Numbered from the stretch's first letter, positions 15,973 to 26,042 are shown. The stretch is 64,000 nucleotides of DNA from Pigmentiphaga sp. NML080357 (GCF_002188465.1 NZ_NINW01000026.1:115620-179619); one strand, 5' to 3'. Translations and numbers: made by a program. The notes: a model not told the origin generated them from the sequence alone.

Positions 15973-17169
15973 ATGGCAGAAGCCGCAAGCACCGCGAAGT
16001 CCGGCAAGGTCGTCATCAGGAACATCGGCCTGCTGCTCTCCGGCGACATCGACCGGCCCATCCTCGAGGCCGATACCATCGTCGCGCGCGATGGCATGAT
16101 CGAGGCCGTCGGCAAGGAGGCGGACTGCGACACCGGGCAGCCGGACCTGCTGGTGGACGCCCGCCGCACCTGTGTGGCCCCGGGCCTGATCGACAGCCAC
16201 GTCCATCCTGTCTTCGGCGACTGGACGCCGCGCCAGGGACAGCTCGGCTGGATCGATTCCACCATGCACGGCGGCGTCACGACCATGATATCGGCCGGCG
16301 AGGTTCACCTGCCGGGCCGGCCCAAGGACATCGTCGGCCTCAAGGCCCTGGCGATCACCGCGCAGCGCGCCTTCGACAACTTCCGCCCCGGCGGCGTGAA
16401 GGTGCTGGCCGGCGCGCCGGTGATCGAACAAGGCATGGTGGAACAGGACTTCAAGGATCTCGCCGATGCCGGGGTCAAGCTGCTGGGAGAAATCGGCCTC
16501 GGTTCGGTCAAGGCCGGGGCCGAGGCCGGCCGGATGGTGGCCTGGGCCCGCAAATACGGCATCCAGAGCACTATCCACACGGGCGGCCCTTCCATTCCCG
16601 GATCGGGACTGATCGACAAGGACGTGGTGCTGGAGGCCGACGCCGACGTGATCGGCCACATCAACGGCGGCCATACCTCCTTGCCCGAAAGCCATGTCTG
16701 CGAGCTGTGCGAACGCTCCTCCCGGGCCATCGAAATCGTCCACAACGGCAACGAGAAAATCGCCATCGCCGCTGCGCAGGCAGCGCTGCAGCTCAAGTGC
16801 CCCCATCGCGTCATCCTCGGCACCGACAGCCCCGCCGGGTCGGGGGTCCAGCCGCTGGGCATGTTGCGCCTGATCGCCCTGCTCTCCAGCCTGGGCAACC
16901 TTCCCGCGGAACTGGTGTTCTGCTTCGCCACCGGCAATACCGCCCGCATCCGCAACCTCGATTGCGGCCTCATCGAACCCGGCCGCGCGGCCGACTTCGT
17001 CTTCATGGACAAAGCCCAGCACACCGCCGGCCGCACCCTGCTGGAAAGCGTACGGGCCGGCGACATTCCCGGCATCGGCATGGTCATGATCGACGGTATC
17101 GTCCGCTGCGGCCGCAGCCGAAACACCCCGCCGGCCACGGAAGTACCAACGGTCGTGACCGGTCACTGA
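15973..17169 (+). CDS. enamidase-like amidohydrolase
   Basis: 398 residues. Metal-site residues of the amidohydrolase superfamily are present: H76-x-H78 in DSHVHP, E173 in GEIGLGS, H202, H229/H234 in GHINGGHTS, and D285 in LGTDSPAGSG. Length and motifs match the enamidase of the nicotinate fermentation pathway, which opens tetrahydro-6-oxonicotinate hydrolytically to 2-formylglutarate and ammonia. It is third in the ferredoxin/Fpr operon and divergent to the 6-hydroxynicotinate reductase-like gene, which supports consecutive reduction and ring opening. A different cyclic enamide is possible. Start ATG 15973 has AGAGGCAGAG upstream. Confidence 0.85.
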   Translation: MAEAASTAKSGKVVIRNIGLLLSGDIDRPILEADTIVARDGMIEAVGKEADCDTGQPDLLVDARRTCVAPGLIDSHVHPVFGDWTPRQGQLGWIDSTMHGGVTTMISAGEVHLPGRPKDIVGLKALAITAQRAFDNFRPGGVKVLAGAPVIEQGMVEQDFKDLADAGVKLLGEIGLGSVKAGAEAGRMVAWARKYGIQSTIHTGGPSIPGSGLIDKDVVLEADADVIGHINGGHTSLPESHVCELCERSSRAIEIVHNGNEKIAIAAAQAALQLKCPHRVILGTDSPAGSGVQPLGMLRLIALLSSLGNLPAELVFCFATGNTARIRNLDCGLIEPGRAADFVFMDKAQHTAGRTLLESVRAGDIPGIGMVMIDGIVRCGRSRNTPPATEVPTVVTGH

Positions 17170-17306
17170 CTTCACGCAATAGCGTCAGTCAGTCGATTGC
17201 CGTCGTAGCGTTCGCATCGCCCCCGGGATTCGGCACCGAGCCGCCCCCAAGCGGGTCCGCCCCCCTCGGGAGGCTGCCGCGCAGCGCCTGGGGGCCGCCG
17301 GTCCAG

Positions 17307-17329
17307 GCGCGCGTCAGCGCGTAGGGGGG
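17307..17329 (+). repeat. intergenic multi-hairpin repeat, partial copy a
   Basis: GCGCGCGTCAGCGCGTAGGG plus GGG is the terminal module of the window's interspersed repeat family, here in the gap between the convergent enamidase and phosphoribosyltransferase genes. Upstream bases 17233-17306 hold GC-rich imperfect relatives of the other modules. Confidence 0.7.
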
Positions 17330-17336
17330 CTCTCTA

Positions 17337-17873
17337 TCAGTCGCTCTTTCCCTTCCTGACCCAGGCCTCGAGCTGATACGGCCGGATGCTGTCGTAGTCC
17401 TCGAAGGGCTGGTGAATCCACGGATTCGTCGGCAGCTTCTGCACGTAGTAGTCGGGCACCACCTTCGAGTGCCCCTTGAACCACAGCACCGCCGTGCGCA
17501 TCTCGGTGATCGAGGAGAACTGGTTCAGCAAGTGCTGGTGCACCTTGTCGAAGGTGACGCCGGTATCGACCATGTCGTCGACCAGCAGCACCTTGCCTTC
17601 CAGCGTCCCGCGCGTGATCGTGATGAATTGCGCGATGTCCAGGCGCCCCTGCTCCGTGCCCGCGGCCTCGCGGTAGCTGCTGGTGGCGAGGATGCCGAGC
17701 GGCACGTCGTAGATCCGCGATAGCACGTCGCCCACGCGCATGCCGCCGCGCGCCAGGCAGACGATCTGGTCGAATTTCCAGCCCGACTGGTGGACCTGCA
17801 GGGCCAGTTGCTCGATGAGTTGGTGGTAGCGTTCCCAGCTGATCCAGAGGTCTTTGTCGGTGTCTTGCTGCAT
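17337..17873 (-). CDS. phosphoribosyltransferase (purine type)
   Basis: 178 residues from ATG 17873; no clear ribosome site, and a TTG 18 bases upstream following GGGGG is a possible alternative. The PRPP-binding loop VLLVDDMVDTGVT (about residues 95-107) and the upstream CLARGGMRVGD loop identify a type I PRTase, most like bacterial hypoxanthine/xanthine enzymes that salvage purine bases in the cytoplasm. It lies downstream of purA on the same strand, with the purA terminator between them. Base specificity cannot be read from the sequence. Confidence 0.88.
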   Translation of the reverse strand: MQQDTDKDLWISWERYHQLIEQLALQVHQSGWKFDQIVCLARGGMRVGDVLSRIYDVPLGILATSSYREAAGTEQGRLDIAQFITITRGTLEGKVLLVDDMVDTGVTFDKVHQHLLNQFSSITEMRTAVLWFKGHSKVVPDYYVQKLPTNPWIHQPFEDYDSIRPYQLEAWVRKGKSD

Positions 17874-17970
17874 GGCGTATGCGTATTGCAAAAAATGCCC
17901 CCACGCTAAGCCCTTCAGGCTGTCGCTGCCCCCCCAGGGGGCGCTTTTAGCCTTGGGGCGGCCCGGCGGC

Positions 17971-17996
17971 AAAAAAGCCCCGGGTTCTACCGGGGC
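17971..17996 (-). terminator. Rho-independent terminator after purA
   Basis: On the minus strand GCCCCGG-TAGAAC-CCGGGGC forms a perfect 7-bp stem followed by TTTTTT, 19 bases beyond the purA stop. It ends the hisZ-purA transcript before the phosphoribosyltransferase gene. Confidence 0.9.
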
Positions 17997-18014
17997 GCTC
18001 GGGTTAAGCCTGGA

Positions 18015-19325
<1,311 letters not shown>

Positions 19326-19350
19326 CTACTAAGTCCGCCCGCGACGGGCG

Positions 19351-20544
19351 TCAGATTGCGGTGGATGAGGATGGCCGGGCGGCCACAGGGGCCCCGGTCA
19401 GCGATTCGACCTGCCAGACGCCGTCGCGCAGCACCAGCTCGCGATCGCAGACGAATTCCTGCTGATCGTGCTCGTGTCCCGGCAGGATCTGGACGACGAT
19501 CTGCCCGGCCGCGCGCAGGGCCCGCACGGCCTCGACCAGATCGGGTTCCAGCCCCCAGGGCGCGCGCACCGCGGGACTGGGCATGGCGGGTGCGAGCAGC
19601 CCCGCCAGTTCGCGCAGATCGAGACTGAAACCGGTGGCCGGACGGGCCCGGCCGAAGACCCGGCCGATGTCGTCGTAGCGGCCGCCGCGCACCACGGCGT
19701 TCGGCCAGCCGCCGCAATAGACGGCAAACACCACGCCCGTGTGGTAATGGAAGCTGCGCACGTCCGCCAGGTCGACGCCGATGTCGACGTCGGGCAGCGC
19801 CTTGGCCAGCGCCGCCAGCATGTCCAGCGCCTGCCGGATGCGCGGCAGAGCGGGCAGCTGCGCGCGGGCCCGTTCCAGCACGTCCAGTTCGCCATACAGG
19901 GTGGGCAGGACCTGCAGCGCATGGGCGGTGGCCGGCGCCAGTCCGGATGCCAGGGCCGCGAGGCCGGGCACGTCCTTGTCGCGCAGCAGGCCGAAGATCT
20001 CGTCGGCGCGGGCGGCCGCGACCGGATCGGTCTCCAGCAGCGCGCGGACCACGCCAAGGTGGCTCAGGTCGATGCGGCAATCGGCCACACCGGCTCGCCG
20101 CACGCTTTCGAGCGCAAGCTGGACGGCCTCGATGTCGGCCTCGGGACCGGCATGGCCGTACAGCTCGGCGCCTATCTGCAGCGGCTCGCGTGTCGCCCAC
20201 AGCCCGCGGGGCAAGGTGTGCAGCACGCTGCCGCAATAGCACAGCCGGGTAGTGCCGGCCCGGTTGAGCAGGTGGGCGTCGATGCGTGTGACCTGCGGCG
20301 TCATGTCGGCGCGGATACCCAGCGACCGGCCGGACATCTGGTCGACCAGCTTGAAGGTGTGCAGGTCCAGGTCTCCCCCGCTGGCCGAGAGCAGCGAGTC
20401 GAGGTACTCCACCAGCGGCGGCATGACGAGCTCATAGCCGTAGGTGCGGTACAGGTCCAGCAACAAGCGGCGCAGCTCTTCGATGCGCCGGGCCTCGGCC
20501 GGCAGGATGTCTGCCAGGCTCTCGGGCAACAGCCATTTGCCCAT
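19351..20544 (-). CDS. hisZ: ATP phosphoribosyltransferase regulatory subunit
   Basis: 397 residues from ATG 20544 ([15 protein letters not shown]). It is a class II HisRS-like fold ([49 protein letters not shown]) lacking the anticodon-binding domain and tRNA-charging function. HisZ forms a complex with the short HisG and makes it sensitive to histidine in the first step of histidine synthesis. hisG is not in the window. It is preceded by a sigma-70 promoter at 20712-20740 and an attenuator-like leader. Confidence 0.95.
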   Translation of the reverse strand: MGKWLLPESLADILPAEARRIEELRRLLLDLYRTYGYELVMPPLVEYLDSLLSASGGDLDLHTFKLVDQMSGRSLGIRADMTPQVTRIDAHLLNRAGTTRLCYCGSVLHTLPRGLWATREPLQIGAELYGHAGPEADIEAVQLALESVRRAGVADCRIDLSHLGVVRALLETDPVAAARADEIFGLLRDKDVPGLAALASGLAPATAHALQVLPTLYGELDVLERARAQLPALPRIRQALDMLAALAKALPDVDIGVDLADVRSFHYHTGVVFAVYCGGWPNAVVRGGRYDDIGRVFGRARPATGFSLDLRELAGLLAPAMPSPAVRAPWGLEPDLVEAVRALRAAGQIVVQILPGHEHDQQEFVCDRELVLRDGVWQVESLTGAPVAARPSSSTAI

Positions 20545-20582
20545 GCGGGGATCTCGCAATGATTCAGTAAAAACGATGGACG

Positions 20583-20675
20583 AAAAAAAAGCGGCTGCGG
20601 GTATGCACACGGTGCAAGCCCTTCAACCGCTTCTTCCAAGCTTGGGTAGCCCGCTTTATGCACCATTCTGGTGCA
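20583..20675 (-). promoter_or_regulatory. candidate transcription attenuator in the hisZ-purA leader
   Basis: Reading the minus strand, TGCACC-AGAAT-GGTGCA (20675-20659) forms a first hairpin. A larger hairpin (outer stem AAGCGGTTG/CAGCCGCTT, 20632-20589, inner GGGCTTGCAC/GTGCATACCC) ends in eight T residues (20590-20583), an intrinsic terminator about 40 bases before hisZ. The TTGCACC/GTGCAT motif occurs in both hairpins, so they could pair alternatively and make termination conditional. Confidence 0.55.
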
Positions 20676-20711
20676 ATGGGAAAACCGGACGTACCTCTTG
20701 GCTTACACGCT

Positions 20712-20740
20712 ATTGTCTACTCGAATCCCTACAAAATCAA
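20712..20740 (-). promoter_or_regulatory. sigma-70 promoter for hisZ-purA
   Basis: On the minus strand TTGATT (20740-20735) and GACAAT (20717-20712) are separated by exactly 17 bases. Transcription would begin near 20705, giving a leader of about 160 nt to hisZ that contains the terminator-like hairpin. The remainder of the gap to the UbiD start (20741-20923) shows no assignable site. Confidence 0.6.
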
Positions 20741-20923
20741 GTTTACGTGGCACGACGCCCACGCATTGTTCACGTTCTTCTATGACGTGATCCAAATGTT
20801 TTGCTTACGCGCGCCGAGGCGGTGCATTTAAATATCGCGGCAGCATGGGAAGGACGGCTACCGGCCGCCGGCGCGGCGGAACGGGCCCGCTCCCTCTTTT
20901 CCCGGACCCAACCGGAGACCGCC

Positions 20924-22459
20924 TTGGCCCCCTCTTCCGCTCTGCCCGACTTCGACGCCTTCCGCCTGAAGCGCTTCCTGCAATCCCTGAACGAGGACGC
21001 CTTGCTGCGCCAGCCCGAAGCGGCCCTCGGCGACGTCGCCGCGATCCTGGAGCGCAGCCCGCGCGCCGTGCTGATCGAACGGCCCGGCGGCGGCGACACC
21101 CCGCTGTGCGGCAACGTCGCTGGCAGCCGAGAAAGGCTCGCCCATGCCTTCGGTACGACGGCCGCCGAGCTCCCTACCGAAGTCATCCGCCGGCTGCGCA
21201 ACAAGCCCGAGTTCATCGAAGTGCCGCCGGCGCAGGCGCCGGTACGGGAAGTCGTCCTCGAGGGAAGCGATTGCGACCTGACCCGGCTGCCCGTGCATCT
21301 GCAGCACGGCCTGGACGGCGCCCCCTATATTTCCGCCTCCATCGATTTCGTCAGGGATCCCGATACGGGCTGGACCAACGTCGGCGTACGCAGGCTCATG
21401 CTGCGCGGCCGCCGCGTGGCCGGCATCGACCTGGTCGCCCCCTCGGACCTGCGGGCGATCTACCTGAAACAGTCCGGAAGGGGGGCACGCGTACCCATCG
21501 CCTTCGCGGTCGGGTCGCACCCCATCGACCACATCGCGGCCACCATGCGCATTCCCGGCGACGAGCTCGGCCTGCTCTCCAGCCTCCGCGCCGCCCCGCT
21601 GCCCGTGGTCAGGTGCCTGACCAACGACCTGCTGGTGCCCGCGGACGCGGAATTCATCATCGAGGGCTATCTGGACGAGGCGGGCCACGTCGAGCCCGAA
21701 GGCCCTTACGGCGAGTTCCTTGGCTATTACGGCGTGGTCAAGAAGAATCCGCTGTTCCACGTCACCGCCATCACCCATCGCCGCGACGCGATTTTCCAGA
21801 CCGCCACCATCAGCGGCCCCAACATGGCCTGGACCGATACCGCGCAATTGAATGCCCTGCGGACCGAAGTCATGGTGTGGCGCGCGCTGGAGACCGCCGT
21901 GCGCGAAGTCAAGGGCGTGTTCGCGGCGCCGGCCAACGGCGGCATGTTCAACGTGCGGGTCGCCCTGCAGCAGCGGGTGCCGGGCGAGGCGCGCAACGCC
22001 ATCGCTGCCGTGTTCGGGTCCCTTTCCAACGTCAAGCACGTATTCGTGGTCGATCCCGACATCGATATCTTCTCTGACACCCAGATGGACTGGGCGCTCG
22101 GCACGCGCTTCCAGGCCGACCGCGACCTGGTCGTGCAGACCGGCATGCGCGCCATGCCGCTGGATCCGTCCCTGCAGGGCAGCCGCCAGGGCGCCAAGGC
22201 GGGTTTCGACCTGACGCTGCCCTTGCTGGGCCCGGGCGAGTCGCGCCCGCTGGAGTACCGCGTCCCGGAGGCGCCCCGCTTCCAGGGACGCCGGTTCGAT
22301 TCGCTCGAAGCCGCCCTCGAGGACGGGCCCAAGTACTTCGAGGAACTCATGGCGGCGACCGGCAGCGGAGATGGCCGCGAGATCGTCCGCTGGCTGGAAG
22401 ACATGGCGGCCGTCCGGCCCCTCGTCCGCGACGACGAAGGCCGCTACCGCTTCCGTTGA
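20924..22459 (+). CDS. UbiD-family (prenylated-FMN) decarboxylase
   Basis: 511 residues from TTG 20924, preceded by GGAG; the frame is open from TTG 20801, but that start has no ribosome site and adds 41 unconserved residues. The UbiD signature EPEGPYGEFLGYYG (the conserved glutamates that act with prFMN) and the region NVGVRRLMLRGRRVAGID are present. Family members reversibly decarboxylate aromatic, heteroaromatic or unsaturated acids and need prFMN from a UbiX partner, which is not adjacent. It is followed by a Bug receptor, so it probably acts on an imported carboxylate. This pair interrupts the usual hflC-hisZ linkage. Confidence 0.92.
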   Translation: MAPSSALPDFDAFRLKRFLQSLNEDALLRQPEAALGDVAAILERSPRAVLIERPGGGDTPLCGNVAGSRERLAHAFGTTAAELPTEVIRRLRNKPEFIEVPPAQAPVREVVLEGSDCDLTRLPVHLQHGLDGAPYISASIDFVRDPDTGWTNVGVRRLMLRGRRVAGIDLVAPSDLRAIYLKQSGRGARVPIAFAVGSHPIDHIAATMRIPGDELGLLSSLRAAPLPVVRCLTNDLLVPADAEFIIEGYLDEAGHVEPEGPYGEFLGYYGVVKKNPLFHVTAITHRRDAIFQTATISGPNMAWTDTAQLNALRTEVMVWRALETAVREVKGVFAAPANGGMFNVRVALQQRVPGEARNAIAAVFGSLSNVKHVFVVDPDIDIFSDTQMDWALGTRFQADRDLVVQTGMRAMPLDPSLQGSRQGAKAGFDLTLPLLGPGESRPLEYRVPEAPRFQGRRFDSLEAALEDGPKYFEELMAATGSGDGREIVRWLEDMAAVRPLVRDDEGRYRFR

Positions 22460-22527
22460 TCGTTCCCCCGCACGCATTCCCCACCAAGAAAGAGGACGGC
22501 GGAGCCTCCGCTGTTCCCAGAGGAGAC

Positions 22528-23550
22528 ATGGCAATGACGAAGAGGCTATCGAGGAACGCCCAAAACGTGGATGGACACCGCCGCGCCGCGCTCGTGGTCA
22601 CCCTGGCGGCCGCCCTGGCCGCGTGGCAGCCCGCCGCCGCCCAGGACGCCGCCGACTATCCCAGCAAGCCGATCAAGATCGTTTCCCCCCATGCCGCCGG
22701 CGGGCTGGGCGACACCTTCGCGCGCTACATCGCCCAGCAACTGGCCTCCACCTTCGGCCAGCCGGTGATCGTCGAGAACCGGCCGGGCGCCAGCCAGACC
22801 ATCGCCGCAGAAACCGTGGCCAAGTCGCCGCCCGACGGCTACACCCTGCTCATCGCCACGCAAAGCGCCATGGTGTTCAACCCCCTGCTGCGCAAGCAGC
22901 TGCCGTACGACCCGCTGAAGGATTTCACGCCGATCTCGATGCTGTTCGACACCCCGACCTACCTGGTGGTGAACAAGGCCTTGCCCATGCGCACCGTGGC
23001 CGATCTCATCGCCGCCGCCAAAGTCTCTCCCGGCAAGTTCACGTATGCCTCGCTGGGTACCGGCAGCTCGCATCACCTGCTGGCGGAGATGTTCAAGAAA
23101 CAGGCCGGCGTGGACATCCTGCACGTGCCCTACAAGGGGAGCTCCAATGCCAGCACCGACCTGATCGCCGGCCAGGTCGACATGATGTTCGAAGGCGGCG
23201 CATCCTCCCTGCCGCACGTGCGCGCCGGCAAGCTCACCGCGCTCGCCTCCACCGGAGAAAAGCGCACGGAAATCATGCCCGACCTGCCCACGGTCAGCGA
23301 AACCCTGCCCGGATTCAGCGCCAACGTCTGGTTCGCCCTCTCCGGCCCAGCCGGCCTGCCCGCCCCCATCGTCGCCAAACTCAACCGCGAAGTCGTGCGC
23401 ATCCTCAAGCAGCCTGCCACCCACGACAAATTCGTCGACATAGGCGTGGAACTGCTGCCCAGCACCCCCAAGGAAATGGCCGACCGCATCCGCACCGAAA
23501 TCCCCGAATGGCGCACCGTCGTCATGGCCGCCGGCATCCAACCCGAATAA
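22528..23550 (+). CDS. Bug-family (TctC) substrate-binding protein
   Basis: 340 residues from ATG 22528 after AGGAG; ATG 22534 is equally possible. The signal peptide ends around QPAAAQDAADYP, followed by SKPIKIVSPHAAGGLGD, VENRPGASQT, PDGYTLLIATQSA and VPYKGSSNA, all classic Bug segments. It is a periplasmic receptor for a carboxylate, likely the UbiD substrate given the 68-bp spacing and shared strand. No membrane partner is nearby. It ends at a strong bidirectional terminator. Confidence 0.93.
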   Translation: MAMTKRLSRNAQNVDGHRRAALVVTLAAALAAWQPAAAQDAADYPSKPIKIVSPHAAGGLGDTFARYIAQQLASTFGQPVIVENRPGASQTIAAETVAKSPPDGYTLLIATQSAMVFNPLLRKQLPYDPLKDFTPISMLFDTPTYLVVNKALPMRTVADLIAAAKVSPGKFTYASLGTGSSHHLLAEMFKKQAGVDILHVPYKGSSNASTDLIAGQVDMMFEGGASSLPHVRAGKLTALASTGEKRTEIMPDLPTVSETLPGFSANVWFALSGPAGLPAPIVAKLNREVVRILKQPATHDKFVDIGVELLPSTPKEMADRIRTEIPEWRTVVMAAGIQPE

Positions 23551-23560
23551 CGCGCCCAAC

Positions 23561-23588
23561 AAAAAAGGCAGCCAAGCTGCCTTTTTTT
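23561..23588. terminator. bidirectional intrinsic terminator
   Basis: AAAAAA-GGCAGC-CAA-GCTGCC-TTTTTTT: a perfect 6-bp stem with A and T tracts on either side, ten bases after the Bug stop. It can end the UbiD/Bug transcript on the plus strand and, read in reverse, the hflX-hflK-hflC transcript on the minus strand. Confidence 0.9.
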
Positions 23589-23645
23589 CACTGCGCTGCA
23601 TTCGCGCAGCCACACCTCCAGCGCCACACCCTCAAAGACGCTTCC

Positions 23646-23728
23646 TGGACCCAGGATGCGGTGGATCCGGCTCCGCCGGTCCACCCGCATCGCCCCCTGG
23701 GGGGCGCGCGTAAGCGCGTAGGGGGGGC
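23646..23728 (+). repeat. intergenic multi-hairpin repeat, copy c
   Basis: Near-complete copy. It has a nested stem built on GGTGGATCCGGC/GCCGGTCCACC, then CGCCCCCTGGGGGGCG, then CGCGCGTAAGCGCGTAGGGG. It lies between the convergent Bug and hflC genes, directly against the hflC stop codon. Confidence 0.8.
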
Positions 23729-24601
23729 CTACTTCCCCTCAGCCGACTTCATGAACCGGAAGAACTCCGAACTCGGATCCATCACCAGCATGTCGGCCTT
23801 GGAGCCGAACGACGCGCGGTAGGCTTCCAGGCTCTTGTAGAAGCGGTAGAACTCGCGATCCTGGCCGAAGGCCTGGGCGTAGATGGCCGAGGCCTTGGCG
23901 TCGCCCTCGCCTTTCATCTGCTGCGCCTTGCGATAGGCTTCGGCCAGGATGACCTCGCGCTGGCGGTCCGCATCGGCGCGGATCTTCTCGCCCTCGGCGG
24001 CGCCGATGGAACGCTGTTCGTTGGCCACGCGCTTGCGCTCGGCCTCCATCCGGCGATAGACCGACTCCGAGATCTCGGGCACGAAATCCACCCGCTTCAG
24101 GCGTACGTCGACGATCTCCACGCCCAGCAACTTGGCCGCCGCTTCGGTATTGGCGCGAATTTCCTGCATGATCTTGTCGCGCTCCTTGGACGTGACGTCG
24201 TTCACGGTGCGGCGGTTGATCGAGGCGTTCAGGGCATCGCGGATCAGTGCCTGCAGCCGTTCCTGGGCGGCGCGCTCGTTGCCGCCGAAGGTCACGTAGT
24301 AGGTGCGCGGATTCGAAATGCGCCACTTCACGAAAGAGTCGATCAGAAGATTCTTCTTCTCGGAAGTCTGCACCCGCTCGCTTTCGGCCGAGTCGATGGT
24401 CAGGATGCGCTTGTCGAACTGCTGCACGTTCTGGAACGGCGGCGGGAGCTTGAAGTACAGGCCCGGTTCGTCGATGACCTCCTTGATCTCGCCCAGGGCG
24501 AAGACGACGGCATAGTTGCGCTCGTTGACCACGAAGACGCACGAAGACAACACAGCCAACCCAACGAGCAGACCAATCACCGCCGGAATCAAACGGTCCA
24601 T
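23729..24601 (-). CDS. hflC: HflC, SPFH/prohibitin modulator of FtsH
   Basis: 290 residues from ATG 24601 (MDRLIPAVIGLLVGLAVLSSCVFVV), with a single N-terminal membrane anchor and a periplasmic SPFH domain (ERNYAVVFALGEIKEVIDEPGLYFKLP) followed by a long coiled coil rich in R/E/A. With HflK it forms a cage around the FtsH protease. It is last in hfq-hflX-hflK-hflC and separated from hflK by a 130-bp gap carrying repeat copy d, so its message may be processed separately. Confidence 0.96.
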   Translation of the reverse strand: MDRLIPAVIGLLVGLAVLSSCVFVVNERNYAVVFALGEIKEVIDEPGLYFKLPPPFQNVQQFDKRILTIDSAESERVQTSEKKNLLIDSFVKWRISNPRTYYVTFGGNERAAQERLQALIRDALNASINRRTVNDVTSKERDKIMQEIRANTEAAAKLLGVEIVDVRLKRVDFVPEISESVYRRMEAERKRVANEQRSIGAAEGEKIRADADRQREVILAEAYRKAQQMKGEGDAKASAIYAQAFGQDREFYRFYKSLEAYRASFGSKADMLVMDPSSEFFRFMKSAEGK

Positions 24602-24656
24602 GGTGGTATTCCTTGTCAATAATCCAGTTACTGCGCGCCCCGCACCGCATCCGGCC

Positions 24657-24727
24657 AGGACGCCGCGGATCCGGTTCCACCGGTCCGCCGGCACGGCCCT
24701 GGCGGGCGCGCGTCAGCGCGCAGGGAA
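24657..24727 (+). repeat. intergenic multi-hairpin repeat, copy d (inside hflK-hflC gap)
   Basis: Diverged copy: CGCGGATCCGGTTCCACCGG and TCCGCCGGC form the large stem, then GGCCCTGGCGGGC and GCGCGTCAGCGCGCAGGG. It is within an operon, between hflK and hflC, so it is transcribed and could fold in the mRNA. Confidence 0.7.
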
Positions 24728-24731
24728 AGCA

Positions 24732-26042
24732 TCACCTAGCGTTGCGGTCGCGCGAACGCAGGGCGTCGCGTCCGGCCTCGGGCAGCACGCTCCCCGTAAG
24801 CGGCTGCGGCAGCCCGTTCGAGCCAGCTCCCGCCGCCGTGGACGACGAGCGCGCCCCCGTCGAGGTTTCCTGGGAAACCTGCTGCATCAGCTTGTCGAGC
24901 GGCAGGTACAGCAGGTTGCTGCCGTTGCGCGTATCCACCAGCACCTTGGAGGTGTTGGCGAAGACCTGCTGCATGGTCTCGAGATAGAGGCGGTCGCGCG
25001 TGACCTGCGGCGCCTTGCGGTACTCGGCCAGGATCTGCGCGAACCGGGCGGCATCGCCCTCGGCGTTCTCGACGATGCGCTGGCGATAGCCCTCCGCTTC
25101 CTGCAACAGGCGCGAGGCCGCGCCCGCAGCGCGGGGCACCACGTCGTTGGCGTAGGCCTGCCCTTCGTTGATCTGGCGCTCCCGGTCCTGGCCGGCCTTG
25201 ACCGCGTCGTCGAAGGCTGCCTGGACCTGTTCGGGCGGCTGCGCGTTCTGGATCGCGACGGTGCTGATCAGCACGCCGGTGCCGTACAGATCCATGATCT
25301 GCTGCATCAGCGTGGCCACTTCCGAGGCGACCTGTGTACGGCCTTCGTACAGCACGAAGTCCATCTTCTTCTTGCCCACGATCTCGCGCATCGCGGTTTC
25401 GGCCGCCTGCTTGACCGCTTCGTCGGGACCTCGGTTGTTGAACAGGTAGTCGCGCGCGCCGGTTTCCTTCAGGCGGTACTGGACGACGAACTGCATGTCG
25501 ACGATGTTCTCGTCGTCCGTCAGCATCAGGGATTCCTGCAGCACTTTGCTGCGGGAGGTATTGCGGAAGCCGACCTCGATGGTCCGCAACTGCGAGAGAT
25601 TGACGATCTCGTGGCTCTGGATGGGATACGGCAGGCGCCATTGGAAGCCGGCGCGCGTGGTTTCCTTGTATTTGCCGAACTGCGTGATGACCGCGACCTG
25701 GCCTTCCTGCACGATGAAGAAGCCCGACGCCAGCCACAGCAGCGCCACCACCACGACCACCACCAGCAGGCCGACGCCGGTGCCGCGGGAAGAAGGCGAA
25801 AAACGGCCGCCGCCGTTGTTGCCGCCGCCCGGAGGCCCGGAGGGCTTGCGGCCGAACAATCCGCCCAGCTTGCGGTTGAAGTCGCGCCACAGCTCGTCGA
25901 GATCGGGAGGTCCGCCGCTATTGTTGTCCCGTCCGTCGTTGGGCGGTCGCCGGGGAGGCTCGTTGCCGGAGCCGCCGCCGCTTCCGCGGCCCCAGTTGGA
26001 GTCGTTCAGATTGAATATTCGAGTTATCGAAGGCAGACGCAT
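24732..26042 (-). CDS. hflK: HflK, SPFH/prohibitin modulator of FtsH
   Basis: 436 residues. A Gly/Pro/Asn-rich cytoplasmic N-terminus (about 1-85, including NWGRGSGGGSGNEPPRRPP), a membrane anchor (GLLVVVVVVALLWLASGFF), and an SPFH domain (VQEGQVAVITQFGKYKETTRAGFQWRLP) lead into a coiled coil and a Ser/Gly-rich tail. It pairs with HflC to regulate FtsH membrane proteolysis. It is 38 bp downstream of hflX. Confidence 0.97.
   Translation of the reverse strand: MRLPSITRIFNLNDSNWGRGSGGGSGNEPPRRPPNDGRDNNSGGPPDLDELWRDFNRKLGGLFGRKPSGPPGGGNNGGGRFSPSSRGTGVGLLVVVVVVALLWLASGFFIVQEGQVAVITQFGKYKETTRAGFQWRLPYPIQSHEIVNLSQLRTIEVGFRNTSRSKVLQESLMLTDDENIVDMQFVVQYRLKETGARDYLFNNRGPDEAVKQAAETAMREIVGKKKMDFVLYEGRTQVASEVATLMQQIMDLYGTGVLISTVAIQNAQPPEQVQAAFDDAVKAGQDRERQINEGQAYANDVVPRAAGAASRLLQEAEGYRQRIVENAEGDAARFAQILAEYRKAPQVTRDRLYLETMQQVFANTSKVLVDTRNGSNLLYLPLDKLMQQVSQETSTGARSSSTAAGAGSNGLPQPLTGSVLPEAGRDALRSRDRNAR

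Noticed and set aside
20301..20666. Histidine-rich leader peptide before hisZ
   Set aside because: The short frame starting at ATG 20666 has only one early histidine and runs past the hisZ start in another frame; no His codon run is present.
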